From JAUIAI01 sp049680625 (GTDB taxonomy: Bacteria > Pseudomonadota > Gammaproteobacteria > Burkholderiales > Burkholderiaceae_E), in NCBI GenBank assembly GCA_049680625.1, contig JBAUID010000148.1, positions 1 to 16,569 on the forward strand: 16,569 nt of DNA, given 5' to 3'. The notes under the pieces are model-generated. The model saw only the letters and a list, made by a program, of their open reading frames with translations. It was not told the DNA's origin and did not search any database. Positions 6,331 to 14,204 of this stretch are shown piece by piece. The position numbers and the translations under genes are program-made. Every line of letters begins with the position of its first letter. The stretch's first letter is position 1.

Positions 6331-8277
6331 TTAAGAGCGTCCTGCTGCGGGGGGGGGGTATTGAGATGCCGGCGATATGCCGGCACCGGCCCATCGACGC
6401 AAGCCGAAAACCACGGCGACGATTGCCAGGCCAACAAGAGTAGACGACCATTCCGGGAAACCGATCAGCAGGCCGGCAATAAATAGAAGTGGACGTGGCC
6501 AGGTCCGCAGGCGGCCAAAACCCCGAAGATAGCCTTCGGAGGCACCGGCGATCACAATAATGCCAAATACGTTGAGAACAAACCAGATGGCGGTCAGGTG
6601 TAGTGGGCCTTGAAAAATCAGTGCCGGCTCAAACAAAAAGAAGATCGGAATAAAGTACAGAACAATGCCCAGCCGGGCTGCGTGCATGCTGGTGCGCACC
6701 GGGGACGATCCGCTGATTCGTGATGCCAGAAAGGCAGCCAATGCCACCGGTGGCGTAATTGCTGCCAGACACGCATAGTAGGCAATGAACAAGTGAATCG
6801 CCAAGGTGTTCATATTGCCGACTTGTTCCAGCGCGGGGGCCAGTGTTAGTGCAAGCATCAGGTACGCGGCAACGATCATACCGACCATGCCGAACACGAT
6901 ACAAACCCCAACGCCAATCGCCAGGATTAGTATCAGGTTGCCGTCACCCATTTGCACCAGGGCCGCGGTTAAGGCCGGCGCTACGCCGGTTGCCATCAGC
7001 CCGCCGAGAATAAAACTGGCCGGTAGCAGCAGGGCCATCGTTTCTGCCAGTAATTTGCCTGTTTGCAGAACCATCTCTATGACCCGGGCTTTATCCAGTC
7101 GCAGATCTTTCTTAAGAAAGGTAATCGACAGCAGCATCGCGGCAGCGTAAAACGGAGTCAGTCGTTCCCAACGCATGAAAACCAGGCCCCAGACCAGGAA
7201 AATTAGCACCGCAAGGAACGGCCATCCTTCGCGCAGCGTTCGGGAAAATGACGGCAGTTCTGATTCGGGCAGGCCCACCATATTGTGACGGGCTGCGTAG
7301 CCGTCTACGTGGCAATACAAGCCAAAGTAATACAACAGGCTTGGCAGCATGGCGGCCAGCACGATAACGCCGTATTCCGTGCTGGTGAAGTCTGCGAGGA
7401 TAAAAGCAATCGCACCCATCACTGGCGGCATCAACATCCCGCCAGTTGATGCGCAGGCCTCGAGCGCGCCGGCATAGTGAGCCGGAAAACCACCGCGCTT
7501 CATCGCCGGGATGGTGACTGCACCGGTACTCACGACGTTGCCAAAGATGCTGCCGCTTAAACTGCCAAAAAAGCCACTGGCCAGCACGGCAACCTTGGCG
7601 GCACCGCCCCGGGAGCGCCCCATCAGGGCCATTGCCAGCTTCAGAAAAAAGTCTGCCGCCCCGGTTGCCACAAGCAGGGCGGCCAGAATCAGAAAGCCGA
7701 TAATTGTTTCTGCCACCACCCGGGTAACAACACCGAGTAGCGCATCGCTTGAGTAGACGTTAAACGCAATCGTGCGTGACAGCGACGTCGGTGGGCCCCA
7801 CAGTAGCGATGGCATGTACTGCGCAAAGACGGGAAAGGTTCCAAGAAAAACCACGATCCCCAGAAAAATATAGCCACCCGAGCGACGGGCCGCTTCAAGA
7901 ATGACGAGCATCAGTCCAGCGGCAGTGACCAATTGCCAGGTCGCGTTAACTGGTATCCAGGTCGAGTAAACCAGGTCGTCGGAGTGATAGGCCAGGACCA
8001 GGGTAAAAACGATTGTCAGCACTGCCGGGATTGCGGACAGCAAACCCGGGTTCTTTTCTCCCGGGTAGGCAGGCAGGAACAGAAATGACAGTGGCAGATA
8101 ACACGCCATCAGCAAAAAGTAATAACGGATATCCAGTAATGGTACGAGCCCAAATATGTAGATAACCGCAAGCACAACCCCGCCAGCCGACATCGCCATA
8201 ACAAGCCACTGCAACGGTTTTGGCAGGTAGCCGAAGCGTTGCATCGCCCGGTCGGCAACCGGCTCGTCACTGTCCAT
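6331..8277 (-). CDS. TRAP transporter fused permease (DctQ-DctM type, TAXI system)
   Basis: The 648-residue protein is almost wholly hydrophobic. An N-terminal part of about 180 residues with several helices corresponds to the small DctQ-like subunit. The larger C-terminal part is the DctM domain, recognised by GNVVSTGAVTIPAMKRGGFP and ACASTGGMLMPPVMGAIAF. Fused permeases of this kind serve TAXI-type TRAP systems, which import organic acids or amino acids using a sodium or proton gradient. The substrate-binding protein gene lies just upstream. A TTG at 8310 would add 11 residues; ATG 8277 is preferred because neither start has a good ribosome site and the extra residues are not membrane-like. 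The coding end contains a run of ten C (minus strand), see findings. The end after that run (AAGRS) is unusual and could differ in other strains. Confidence 0.9.
   Translation of the reverse strand: MDSDEPVADRAMQRFGYLPKPLQWLVMAMSAGGVVLAVIYIFGLVPLLDIRYYFLLMACYLPLSFLFLPAYPGEKNPGLLSAIPAVLTIVFTLVLAYHSDDLVYSTWIPVNATWQLVTAAGLMLVILEAARRSGGYIFLGIVVFLGTFPVFAQYMPSLLWGPPTSLSRTIAFNVYSSDALLGVVTRVVAETIIGFLILAALLVATGAADFFLKLAMALMGRSRGGAAKVAVLASGFFGSLSGSIFGNVVSTGAVTIPAMKRGGFPAHYAGALEACASTGGMLMPPVMGAIAFILADFTSTEYGVIVLAAMLPSLLYYFGLYCHVDGYAARHNMVGLPESELPSFSRTLREGWPFLAVLIFLVWGLVFMRWERLTPFYAAAMLLSITFLKKDLRLDKARVIEMVLQTGKLLAETMALLLPASFILGGLMATGVAPALTAALVQMGDGNLILILAIGVGVCIVFGMVGMIVAAYLMLALTLAPALEQVGNMNTLAIHLFIAYYACLAAITPPVALAAFLASRISGSSPVRTSMHAARLGIVLYFIPIFFLFEPALIFQGPLHLTAIWFVLNVFGIIVIAGASEGYLRGFGRLRTWPRPLLFIAGLLIGFPEWSSTLVGLAIVAVVFGLRRWAGAGISPASQYPPPAAGRS
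6349..6358. repeat. Homopolymer tract G10 (C10 in the coding strand)
   Basis: Ten G in a row on the plus strand encode a Pro-Pro-Pro stretch nine residues before the end of the TRAP permease. Such tracts are prone to slippage in replication and in sequencing. Shifting by one base either way changes only the last residues, as both other frames stop within about 15 codons. Confidence 0.8.
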
Positions 8278-8347
8278 AGCGGCGCCGGCGGGTGGTTTTG
8301 TTGTGATCAACCCGGGTCAACTTCGGGTGCACCGGTACGCCCATCGC

Positions 8348-9559
8348 TTACTTTAACGACAGGACGGCGCTGCTAAACGGTTCCATCAAACCGTTCTTTT
8401 CCCGGGTCGCCACCAACAGTTTTTGCCAGGCTTCGTCTGCCGGGTCCATTTTGATTCCTTGCTTTGTGGCTTGTTCGACTGCTGCCTGAAATGCAGCGAT
8501 ACGCTTGCTGGCTAAAGTAACCAGTTGATCCTGACGGGCCTGGTGGGCCGGTTTCCACAGCTTCTTTTCCTGGAGATAACGAATCGTGCCTTCATGCAGC
8601 GGTTGCATGGCGCCACCTTCTAGAAAAGCGACAATGTTGTTGATGTTCATCAGGTGGGCGTGAGTGAAGTCGCCTTTGTAACTGTCGTGGTTTTCATCAA
8701 GCCATTTGATTAACTGATAAACAAATTCTGGGTCAGCATCAGCGCGTACATGGTTCGCCTGATAAGCGTGATCCATGTTTAGTCCGACTGCGGACTTCAC
8801 ACCAGAGACAGTTTTCGCGGGCACATAGCCAGCCATGATGTTGCGATACCGCGAAAATGCCGTCGGGTCTTTACTGACTGGCGGTAGTTCTATCCAGCGC
8901 AGACCGTTCGGGCCCGCTTCGGCTTTGACCGACGTACCGGAAATTGGCGAGGTAAAGGTAACGTCGACCCGACCTTCGACCAGTACAGCGGTATTGGCAC
9001 CGTAGTTGCCAACTTCGACCAGGGTCACATCAGTGGGCTTGAGATTCCGATAAGCCAGTAGCGCGTTGATACCGGATACCAGGAAAGAAGAACTTTTGGT
9101 CAATGCAATGCGGGTGCCCGGTCCAATGTCGTCGATGGTCTTTATCTTGGAGTCACCGCGAACGGCGTAACCCCATGGTGTGACCATATTCATGTTCAGC
9201 ATCCGGGTATCGCTGGGCCCGGCATCTTTGGTGGCGTAACCTTGTACTGCGTCCATTTGGTCAAAATAGTCCGACGCTTGAAACAACGCCACCTGACCCT
9301 CATTGGTATTGAGCCATTGGGCGCGGGCGAATCCATTTGGTGCTGGCTTGACCGCCACCTTGACACCGGTGGACTTGGTGAATTTTGATGACCAGGCAAC
9401 AGCCAGAGAATGGTTTGCAGTACCTACTCGTGGTGTGACAACCGAAAAATAATCCGGCCATTTAAAGTCAGCGGCCTGGGCCGTCAGACTGACAGCGACA
9501 AGTGTTGATGCGAATGCGGCGCTGGTTAACAGGCGTGCGGTAGTGCGTCCAAATAACAT
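8348..9559 (-). CDS. TAXI-family TRAP transporter substrate-binding protein
   Basis: This 403-residue protein begins with a signal peptide (cut after AQA at about residue 29) and then has the TAXI solute-receptor fold. Family traits are the early VGTANHSLAVAW stretch, the QVALFQASDYFD loop, DDIGPGTRIAL and the later GRVDVTFTSP strand. It binds the substrate in the periplasm and hands it to the fused permease encoded 70 bases downstream. Known TAXI substrates include glutamate and other small acids, but the binding residues do not let me name one here. ATG 9559 has a strong AGGAGGAG ribosome site. It follows the dioxygenase gene by 146 bases on the same strand, so the leftward genes of the island may be read together, or from the promoter region near 9580-9650. 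Confidence 0.92.
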   Translation of the reverse strand: MLFGRTTARLLTSAAFASTLVAVSLTAQAADFKWPDYFSVVTPRVGTANHSLAVAWSSKFTKSTGVKVAVKPAPNGFARAQWLNTNEGQVALFQASDYFDQMDAVQGYATKDAGPSDTRMLNMNMVTPWGYAVRGDSKIKTIDDIGPGTRIALTKSSSFLVSGINALLAYRNLKPTDVTLVEVGNYGANTAVLVEGRVDVTFTSPISGTSVKAEAGPNGLRWIELPPVSKDPTAFSRYRNIMAGYVPAKTVSGVKSAVGLNMDHAYQANHVRADADPEFVYQLIKWLDENHDSYKGDFTHAHLMNINNIVAFLEGGAMQPLHEGTIRYLQEKKLWKPAHQARQDQLVTLASKRIAAFQAAVEQATKQGIKMDPADEAWQKLLVATREKNGLMEPFSSAVLSLK

Positions 9560-9705
9560 AATGGTCTCCTCCTGAGTAATACTGGTACTAGTAATTAAGT
9601 CGTTAGATCAGACAACGCATATTGCCTTTGTTCGTATGTTGCCTTTGTCCTTTTGGGCATACCCCATACGTTACCCAGGAAGGGCAACTTATGCCCATTG
9701 TCTCT
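9560..9705. other. Spacer with repeats upstream of the TAXI-TRAP genes
   Basis: This gap between the dioxygenase and TAXI genes contains the direct repeat TTGCCTTTGT at 9622-9631 and 9639-9648 (17-base period). An inverted repeat GGGCATA/TATGCCC lies at 9655-9661 and 9690-9696, and a near-palindrome TACTGGTACTAGTA at 9580-9593. On the minus strand TTGTCT followed 16 bases later by TACTAG could be a promoter for the TAXI gene. The repeats would suit a regulator site. All are inferred from pattern only. Confidence 0.35.
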
Positions 9706-10638
9706 TTAAGCCGCCGAAGCCACAGGTGCCATGGTTTTGCCGAGCAATGCTGATTCTGGATCCAGCGTCGTCGAGCGGCGTAGTTCACGGCGGCTGGACA
9801 GGTCAAATGATCGGCCACGGTGCAACATGCACCGATTGTCCCAAATGACCAAATCGCCAGGTTGCCATTGATGGGTGTAGATGAAGTCGGGATGGGATGT
9901 GTGCTCAAGCAGATCCCAGAGAAGCATGCGCGCTTCAGCAGTCACCATACCTTGGATGGCGCGTGCATGAGCGCCGATGAACAGGTGTTTTCTCTGACTA
10001 CCCGCATGGGTTTGTACGAGCGGCCACAAGACTGGCGCGATAGCATCAATCTGGGCTTGTGTGTAGGCTGAATCCCCCAACATAAATCGCGAGTGCAGAG
10101 CAAAATGTTCAACCTGTAATTCGCGGATTTGCTCTTGCATGCCAGGGTTTAACCTGTCCCAGGCGTTGCGTTGATCCGCAAACTGGGTATCGCCGCCACT
10201 GCCAGGTAAAGTCACTGCGTGAAGTAGTGAATACTTAGCCCGAGGACACTGGAAAGAGCTGTCAGCGTGCCACATCTGGTTAGCAATGTTCGAGACGACT
10301 TTACGAGAGTCCCGCGACGCGATTTTCTCGTCAGGCGTGACGTTAGAAATGTCGGCCAGTTCTGCATAGTCGAACCGGTGGCCTGTGTCTCCGCCCGGTG
10401 CGGTCTTAACGCGTCTGAAACCAAGATCCAGCGGGCCAAGTGCTTTCGTGAAGCGCATTTGTTCGTCCTGGGTCAGTATCGGACCCCGCACCAGCAATAC
10501 GCCGTACTGGTCCATCGCGTTGTCAATCCGGCTGACCATTGCTTCATCAATAGATTGCTGCAGATCCAGACCAAGCACTTCGGCACCAAATGTCGGGTGC
10601 AGTGCGGAAAACCTGAGTTGAGAACCGGAGCTTGCCAA
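9706..10638 (-). CDS. TauD/TfdA-family Fe(II)/2-oxoglutarate-dependent dioxygenase
   Basis: The 310-residue protein aligns along its length with TauD and TfdA. The iron facial triad is visible as HAD (His124, Asp126) and the distal His273 in DNRCMLHRG. Arg284, eleven residues on, sits where TauD holds 2-oxoglutarate. DLGFRRV and GGDTQFADQRNAWD are further family stretches. Such enzymes hydroxylate a substrate while turning 2-oxoglutarate into succinate and CO2. The frame extends to 10797, but the first 53 residues resemble no part of the family. TTG 10638 follows AGGAAAGG closely and puts the usual N-terminal strand (LRFSALHP) seven residues in, so I choose it; ATG 10719 is the alternative. 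It is divergent from the FAD oxidoreductase gene and probably acts on the imported compound or a product of it. Confidence 0.88.
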   Translation of the reverse strand: MASSGSQLRFSALHPTFGAEVLGLDLQQSIDEAMVSRIDNAMDQYGVLLVRGPILTQDEQMRFTKALGPLDLGFRRVKTAPGGDTGHRFDYAELADISNVTPDEKIASRDSRKVVSNIANQMWHADSSFQCPRAKYSLLHAVTLPGSGGDTQFADQRNAWDRLNPGMQEQIRELQVEHFALHSRFMLGDSAYTQAQIDAIAPVLWPLVQTHAGSQRKHLFIGAHARAIQGMVTAEARMLLWDLLEHTSHPDFIYTHQWQPGDLVIWDNRCMLHRGRSFDLSSRRELRRSTTLDPESALLGKTMAPVASAA

Positions 10639-10881
10639 TGCCTTTCCTGTACTGACACAACGGGAACCGTAGAATACGCCCGGTGGAGTCGGTTGAACAG
10701 TGTGGATCAACCGATGCATTTTATGGCGCGAATTGTGCAGCGCGGCAAGAGAAATATTTGCTGGACTTTCGAGGTTTGCTGGCCTATTGAATAACAATCA
10801 GCCCGAACACGTTTTAAGCCACACCTTTAATCCACACTTTTTGCTTATACAAGGCGCGCAAGCGTAATCAGGAGACCAGTT
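10639..10881. promoter_or_regulatory. Divergent promoter region of the catabolic island
   Basis: This 243-base region sits between the dioxygenase (left) and FAD oxidoreductase (right) genes. A perfect 8-base inverted repeat TCGGTTGA/TCAACCGA lies at 10689-10696 and 10707-10714, ten bases apart. The word CCACAC occurs as a direct repeat at 10819-10824 and 10832-10837 (13-base period). ATCCACACT at 10830-10838 recurs inverted at 10699-10707, inside the inverted repeat. The direct repeat lies where a regulator could contact the -35 zone of a promoter with TTATAC (10845-10850) as -10. No regulator gene lies in the window. AGGAG at 10870-10874 is the ribosome site for the right-hand gene. Confidence 0.4.
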
Positions 10882-12348
10882 GTGCGAATACCCGATGCCA
10901 GCGACGATCGCATTCTCTTTTCAGGTATGTTCGACCGTGAAGGCGGATCAGCGCAACGCCCGCAATTGGGCAACTGGACAGAGTCTGCCCGCGACCTACC
11001 CATCTACCGGCGTTGCGATGTCCTGGTGGTTGGTGGCGGGCCCGCAGGCACCGCTGCGGCGACAGCGGCGGCCCGCGAGGGTGCCGATGTTTGCTTGCTG
11101 GAGCGCTACAACCATCTAGGTGGCTTGTCGACGGGTGGGCTTGTGATCTGGATCGATCGCATGAGCGACTGGCATGGCAATCCCACCATTCGCGGTTTTG
11201 CCGAAGAGTTGCTCGACCGATTACCCGCTGATGCCAAAGCAGGGCCAAGTCAAAAACTGTGGGGTTCGAAAAATGAAGCTGACGTTTCTTACTGGTCAAT
11301 GCGCACCTCGGCGCATCACGGGATTGTCACCTGGGCGCCTACGGTCGATCCGGAACGCTTGAAGTTGTTGTCGCAGGACATCTTGCTTGAAAACAAGGTA
11401 CGACTGGTTTACCACGCCTGGGCGAGCGTACCCATTGTCGAAAACGGCGCGGTTGTTGGTGTTGTTTTCGAGAGCAAAGAAGGCCGGCAGGTGTTGCAGG
11501 CCAAAGTTGTTATTGACTGCACTGGCGATGGTGATATGTTCGCCCGCGCCGGGGAGGCTGCTGAAGAAGATGTCGATAAGGGGGATGTTCATCATTGCCT
11601 GAATACCGCCTTCCTCATGGGGGGCGTTGACATGAATCGTTTTATCGATTTTCGCAGCGGACAGCCCGAGGCTTTTGCCAAGTTTATGCAGCTCGGGCGT
11701 GAGGCCTGTGGCTCGTTTGAACGCGCCTTTGTTTCCTGGCGTAATGATGTCGGTCTGTTCATGGGGCCTCGTCAATCCGGATACTCCGGCCTGAATATCG
11801 ACGATCTGACCGACGTTGATATCCGCTCCCATGAAGTGATGGCACGCATGACCGAGTTTTACCGGCAACATGCGCCCGGTTTTGAAAACGCTTTTCTGAT
11901 GTTGTCTGCCCCGCAAATTGGCGTGCGCCATACCCGTCGGGTGGTCGGCATGAGCGGTGTAACCCGGGCGCAATGGCCAACCGCCATGGTTCACCCGGAC
12001 GAAATTGGGGTGACTCCGTCGGTCAATCCGAAGTTTCCCAACATATCAATTCCGCTCGGATCGGTGATACCTGCCCATCTCAATGGCTTGCTGGCACCGG
12101 GCCGACACGTGGCCTGTGATCGCAACTCTCATGGTTTCATGCGCGAAATTCCACAATGCTGGGTAACCGGACAGGCTGCCGGGGTTGCGGCGGCGGTCGC
12201 TGTAAATGCCGGTGTGCAACCGCGCGACGTCGATGTCGCGCTGGTACAGCAAAAGCTGCGGGCCCAGGGCGTGCATTTGCGCACTGAGGATGAAGCCCGT
12301 GCTCAGGGTTTGCCAATGAGTATTGCCGATGCCCAGCGGGCTGCCTGA
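10882..12348 (+). CDS. FAD-dependent oxidoreductase (FAD_oxidored family)
   Basis: This 488-residue protein carries an N-terminal dinucleotide-binding fold: VLVVGGGPAGTAAATAAA with GGGPAG at 51-56, and Glu74 at the end of the second strand to hold the ribose. The family stretch NHLGGLSTGGLV follows, then a second FAD-contact motif VIDCTGDGD (210-218). Near the C-terminus are LAPGRHVACDR and a GQAAGVAAAVAV helix, the usual closing FAD segment. The overall pattern is that of PF12831-type oxidoreductases. There is no signal peptide, so it acts in the cytoplasm. The 44 residues before the FAD fold are longer than in many relatives. The start is GTG 10882 with AGGAG seven bases upstream. It is the first gene of the rightward operon with aconitase X (17-base gap), which suggests it oxidises the same compound or its dehydration product. 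Substrate unknown. Confidence 0.9.
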   Translation: MRIPDASDDRILFSGMFDREGGSAQRPQLGNWTESARDLPIYRRCDVLVVGGGPAGTAAATAAAREGADVCLLERYNHLGGLSTGGLVIWIDRMSDWHGNPTIRGFAEELLDRLPADAKAGPSQKLWGSKNEADVSYWSMRTSAHHGIVTWAPTVDPERLKLLSQDILLENKVRLVYHAWASVPIVENGAVVGVVFESKEGRQVLQAKVVIDCTGDGDMFARAGEAAEEDVDKGDVHHCLNTAFLMGGVDMNRFIDFRSGQPEAFAKFMQLGREACGSFERAFVSWRNDVGLFMGPRQSGYSGLNIDDLTDVDIRSHEVMARMTEFYRQHAPGFENAFLMLSAPQIGVRHTRRVVGMSGVTRAQWPTAMVHPDEIGVTPSVNPKFPNISIPLGSVIPAHLNGLLAPGRHVACDRNSHGFMREIPQCWVTGQAAGVAAAVAVNAGVQPRDVDVALVQQKLRAQGVHLRTEDEARAQGLPMSIADAQRAA

Positions 12349-12365
12349 AAATACTGAGATAACTA

Positions 12366-13670
12366 ATGAAATTAAACGATGACGAAAAAGCAATGCGTGA
12401 CGGGCGCGATGGCCCGGCCATTGCCAAAGCCATGGATTTACTTGTGCGTTACGGTGAGGCGCTGGGGGCTGACGACCTGATCAACGTCAGCAATGTCGCT
12501 GGCACTGTGGGTGCGACTACCCCGTTTATGCGTGAGTATGCCGAGCAAAACGGCGGGATGGACGGCGTTTTTTCGGCGTTTAACCTGGACAGCGATGAGA
12601 CCGTCGAAATTCCCAAGTTCAAGGTGTACACCACACATTTGCAACTGGGTATGGACCCGGGAAGCCCCGAAGAGTTCGATCTGAGTGAAGAGGTCATCCA
12701 GGTATATAAGCGCGGCGAGGCTTATACCAATGCGCGCGGCATGCAAACGGTTAATTCATGTACGCCTTATCTGGTTGGCAATGTGCCCGTGCGGGGCGAA
12801 CACCTGGCCTGGATGGAGTCTTCGGCTGTTGTGTATGCCAATGGTGCTCTCGGTGCCCGAACCAATACCGAAGGCCGGGAAAGTACCGGGGCGGCAGCCC
12901 TGACCGGAAAAATTCCGAACTGGGGCTTGCACCTGGACAAGAATCGGCTGGGCACTGATCTGATTGAGTTAGAAGTTGCGCTGCAAACGACTGCCGAGTG
13001 GGGGATGTTCGGATACTGGCTCGGAGAAATTGTGCAGGAGAGGGTGCCAGTTGTCAGTGGTGTAGGCGGCACGATAATTGCCTCGCCAAATCTGCAAAAG
13101 CTTAAGCACTTCGGCGCAGCAGCCGCATCGTCAGGAGGGGTTGAGATGTACCACCTGGTGGGTGTCACCCCCGAAGCCGGCTCTATCGAACAAGCGTTCG
13201 GTGGGGCGCGTGGAGCGCCCGCCGTGCGCTATGGCAAGGCGCAGATGCGCGAAACCTGGGAAAAGCTCAACACCACGGCTACAGATAATAAGATTGACTA
13301 CGTGATGCTCGGCTGCCCGCACTATTCAATTGAGCAAATCTGGGAAGCTGCACGGCTAATCGAAGGTCGTAAAGTGCATAAAGACAGCGCGTTGTGGATC
13401 TTCACCCCGCGGGCGATCAAAGCCCTGGCAGACCAAAACGGGTACACAAAAATTATTGAACAAGCCGGTGGGCGGTTAATGTCAGATACCTGCTCTGCGA
13501 TGAGTCGTGCAGTGCCCAAAGGCACCCGGGTTGCAGCTTTTGATTCTGCCAAGCAAGTCCATTACCTGCCCGCGATCATGGGAATCCAGGGCTGGTTTGG
13601 TACCACCGCACAGTGTATCGATGCAGCAGTGACCGGTCGCTTTGAGGGAACTGCAAATGACATCGCCTGA
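12366..13670 (+). CDS. Aconitase X large subunit (AcnX catalytic domain)
   Basis: The 434-residue protein matches the large subunit of aconitase X, type II (separate subunits). Three cysteines sit in the expected spots for the iron-sulfur cluster: Cys132 in VNSCTPYL, Cys317 in MLGCPHYS and Cys376 in SDTCSAM. Other family marks are NVAGTVGATTPF and ESSAVVYANGALGARTNTEG. Characterised relatives are cis-3-hydroxy-L-proline dehydratase in bacteria and mevalonate 5-phosphate dehydratase in archaea. Lyase activity by loss of water is therefore expected, while the substrate is open. The small subunit gene overlaps its end by 14 bases, which fits tight coupling of a heterodimer. The upstream ribosome site is weak. 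It acts in the cytoplasm with the FAD oxidoreductase encoded just before it. Confidence 0.92.
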   Translation: MKLNDDEKAMRDGRDGPAIAKAMDLLVRYGEALGADDLINVSNVAGTVGATTPFMREYAEQNGGMDGVFSAFNLDSDETVEIPKFKVYTTHLQLGMDPGSPEEFDLSEEVIQVYKRGEAYTNARGMQTVNSCTPYLVGNVPVRGEHLAWMESSAVVYANGALGARTNTEGRESTGAAALTGKIPNWGLHLDKNRLGTDLIELEVALQTTAEWGMFGYWLGEIVQERVPVVSGVGGTIIASPNLQKLKHFGAAAASSGGVEMYHLVGVTPEAGSIEQAFGGARGAPAVRYGKAQMRETWEKLNTTATDNKIDYVMLGCPHYSIEQIWEAARLIEGRKVHKDSALWIFTPRAIKALADQNGYTKIIEQAGGRLMSDTCSAMSRAVPKGTRVAAFDSAKQVHYLPAIMGIQGWFGTTAQCIDAAVTGRFEGTANDIA

Positions 13671-14133
13671 ATTGTTGGCCGCGCAATCTGGCCAATCCGT
13701 GCCGCAGGGGTTCAGCAGCCAGGCCATCGTATTGCACGGGCGTAAGGTTGTTGGTGGACGCAGTGCCGGCGAGGCGATGGTGACCACCGACCATGTCTCC
13801 GGGTGGGGTGGGGTAGATCCAAGGACCGGCTCAATTATCGAAACCCGACATGAACTGCGTGGTCAGAGCTTCAAAGACAAAGTTTTGTTGTTTCCCGGTG
13901 CCAAGGGTTCGTCGGGCTGGTCGAACACTTTCCATCTGACCAGAGTCATGAACACCGCCCCTAGTGCGATGCTGTTTGTGGAAATGACAACCAAAGTTGC
14001 TCTGGGGGCGGTCGTGACGCGGGCGCCGGCAATGACTGATTTTGACCGTGATCCGTTTGGTGTTATCAATACTGGCGACTGGGTCTGTGTTGATGCTGAT
14101 GCCGGGCAGGTTCTGGTCTACAAACCTTTGTAG
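13657..14133 (+). CDS. Aconitase X small subunit (DUF126, swivel domain)
   Basis: This 158-residue protein is the DUF126/AcnX swivel domain, the small subunit of aconitase X. It shows GRKVVGGRSAGEAMVTTDHVSGWGGVD near the start, LRGQSFKDKVLLFPGAKGSSGWSNTF in the middle and a CVDADAGQVLV strand at the end. The SSGW loop is where the swivelling domain is thought to supply active-site serine and substrate contacts. ATG 13657 is chosen over TTG 13642 because GAGGG (13644-13648) lies eight bases upstream. It overlaps the large subunit gene by 14 bases, so the two should be made in equal amounts. About 25 residues before the domain core form a less conserved extension. Confidence 0.9.
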   Translation: MTSPELLAAQSGQSVPQGFSSQAIVLHGRKVVGGRSAGEAMVTTDHVSGWGGVDPRTGSIIETRHELRGQSFKDKVLLFPGAKGSSGWSNTFHLTRVMNTAPSAMLFVEMTTKVALGAVVTRAPAMTDFDRDPFGVINTGDWVCVDADAGQVLVYKPL

Positions 14134-14204
14134 CGCGCTTGCGCGCGCAATAGCGTTGCTCGAGAAGCTCTACTGGCCTTTAGCCCCACAGCCACCTGAG
14201 TTCT
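14134..14204. other. Convergent spacer with GC palindrome
   Basis: The spacer between the aconitase X and acyl-CoA dehydrogenase genes holds a perfect 12-base palindrome TTGCGCGCGCAA (14139-14150), which overlaps a GCGCGC-TT-GCGCGC repeat starting at 14133. It has no T-run after it, so its role as a terminator is uncertain. Confidence 0.4.

Noticed and set aside
10267..10794. 175-codon open frame on the plus strand
   Set aside because: It is antisense to the dioxygenase gene, with no recognisable domain and no ribosome site; a shadow of the real gene.
11296..11994. 232-codon open frame on the minus strand
   Set aside because: It lies wholly antisense to the FAD oxidoreductase gene, whose motifs and start are clear. 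The translated protein shows no recognisable domain.
14133..14150. Intrinsic terminator between aconitase X and the acyl-CoA dehydrogenase
   Set aside because: The GC palindrome has almost no loop and is not followed by a T-run on either strand, so it was noted only as a palindrome.
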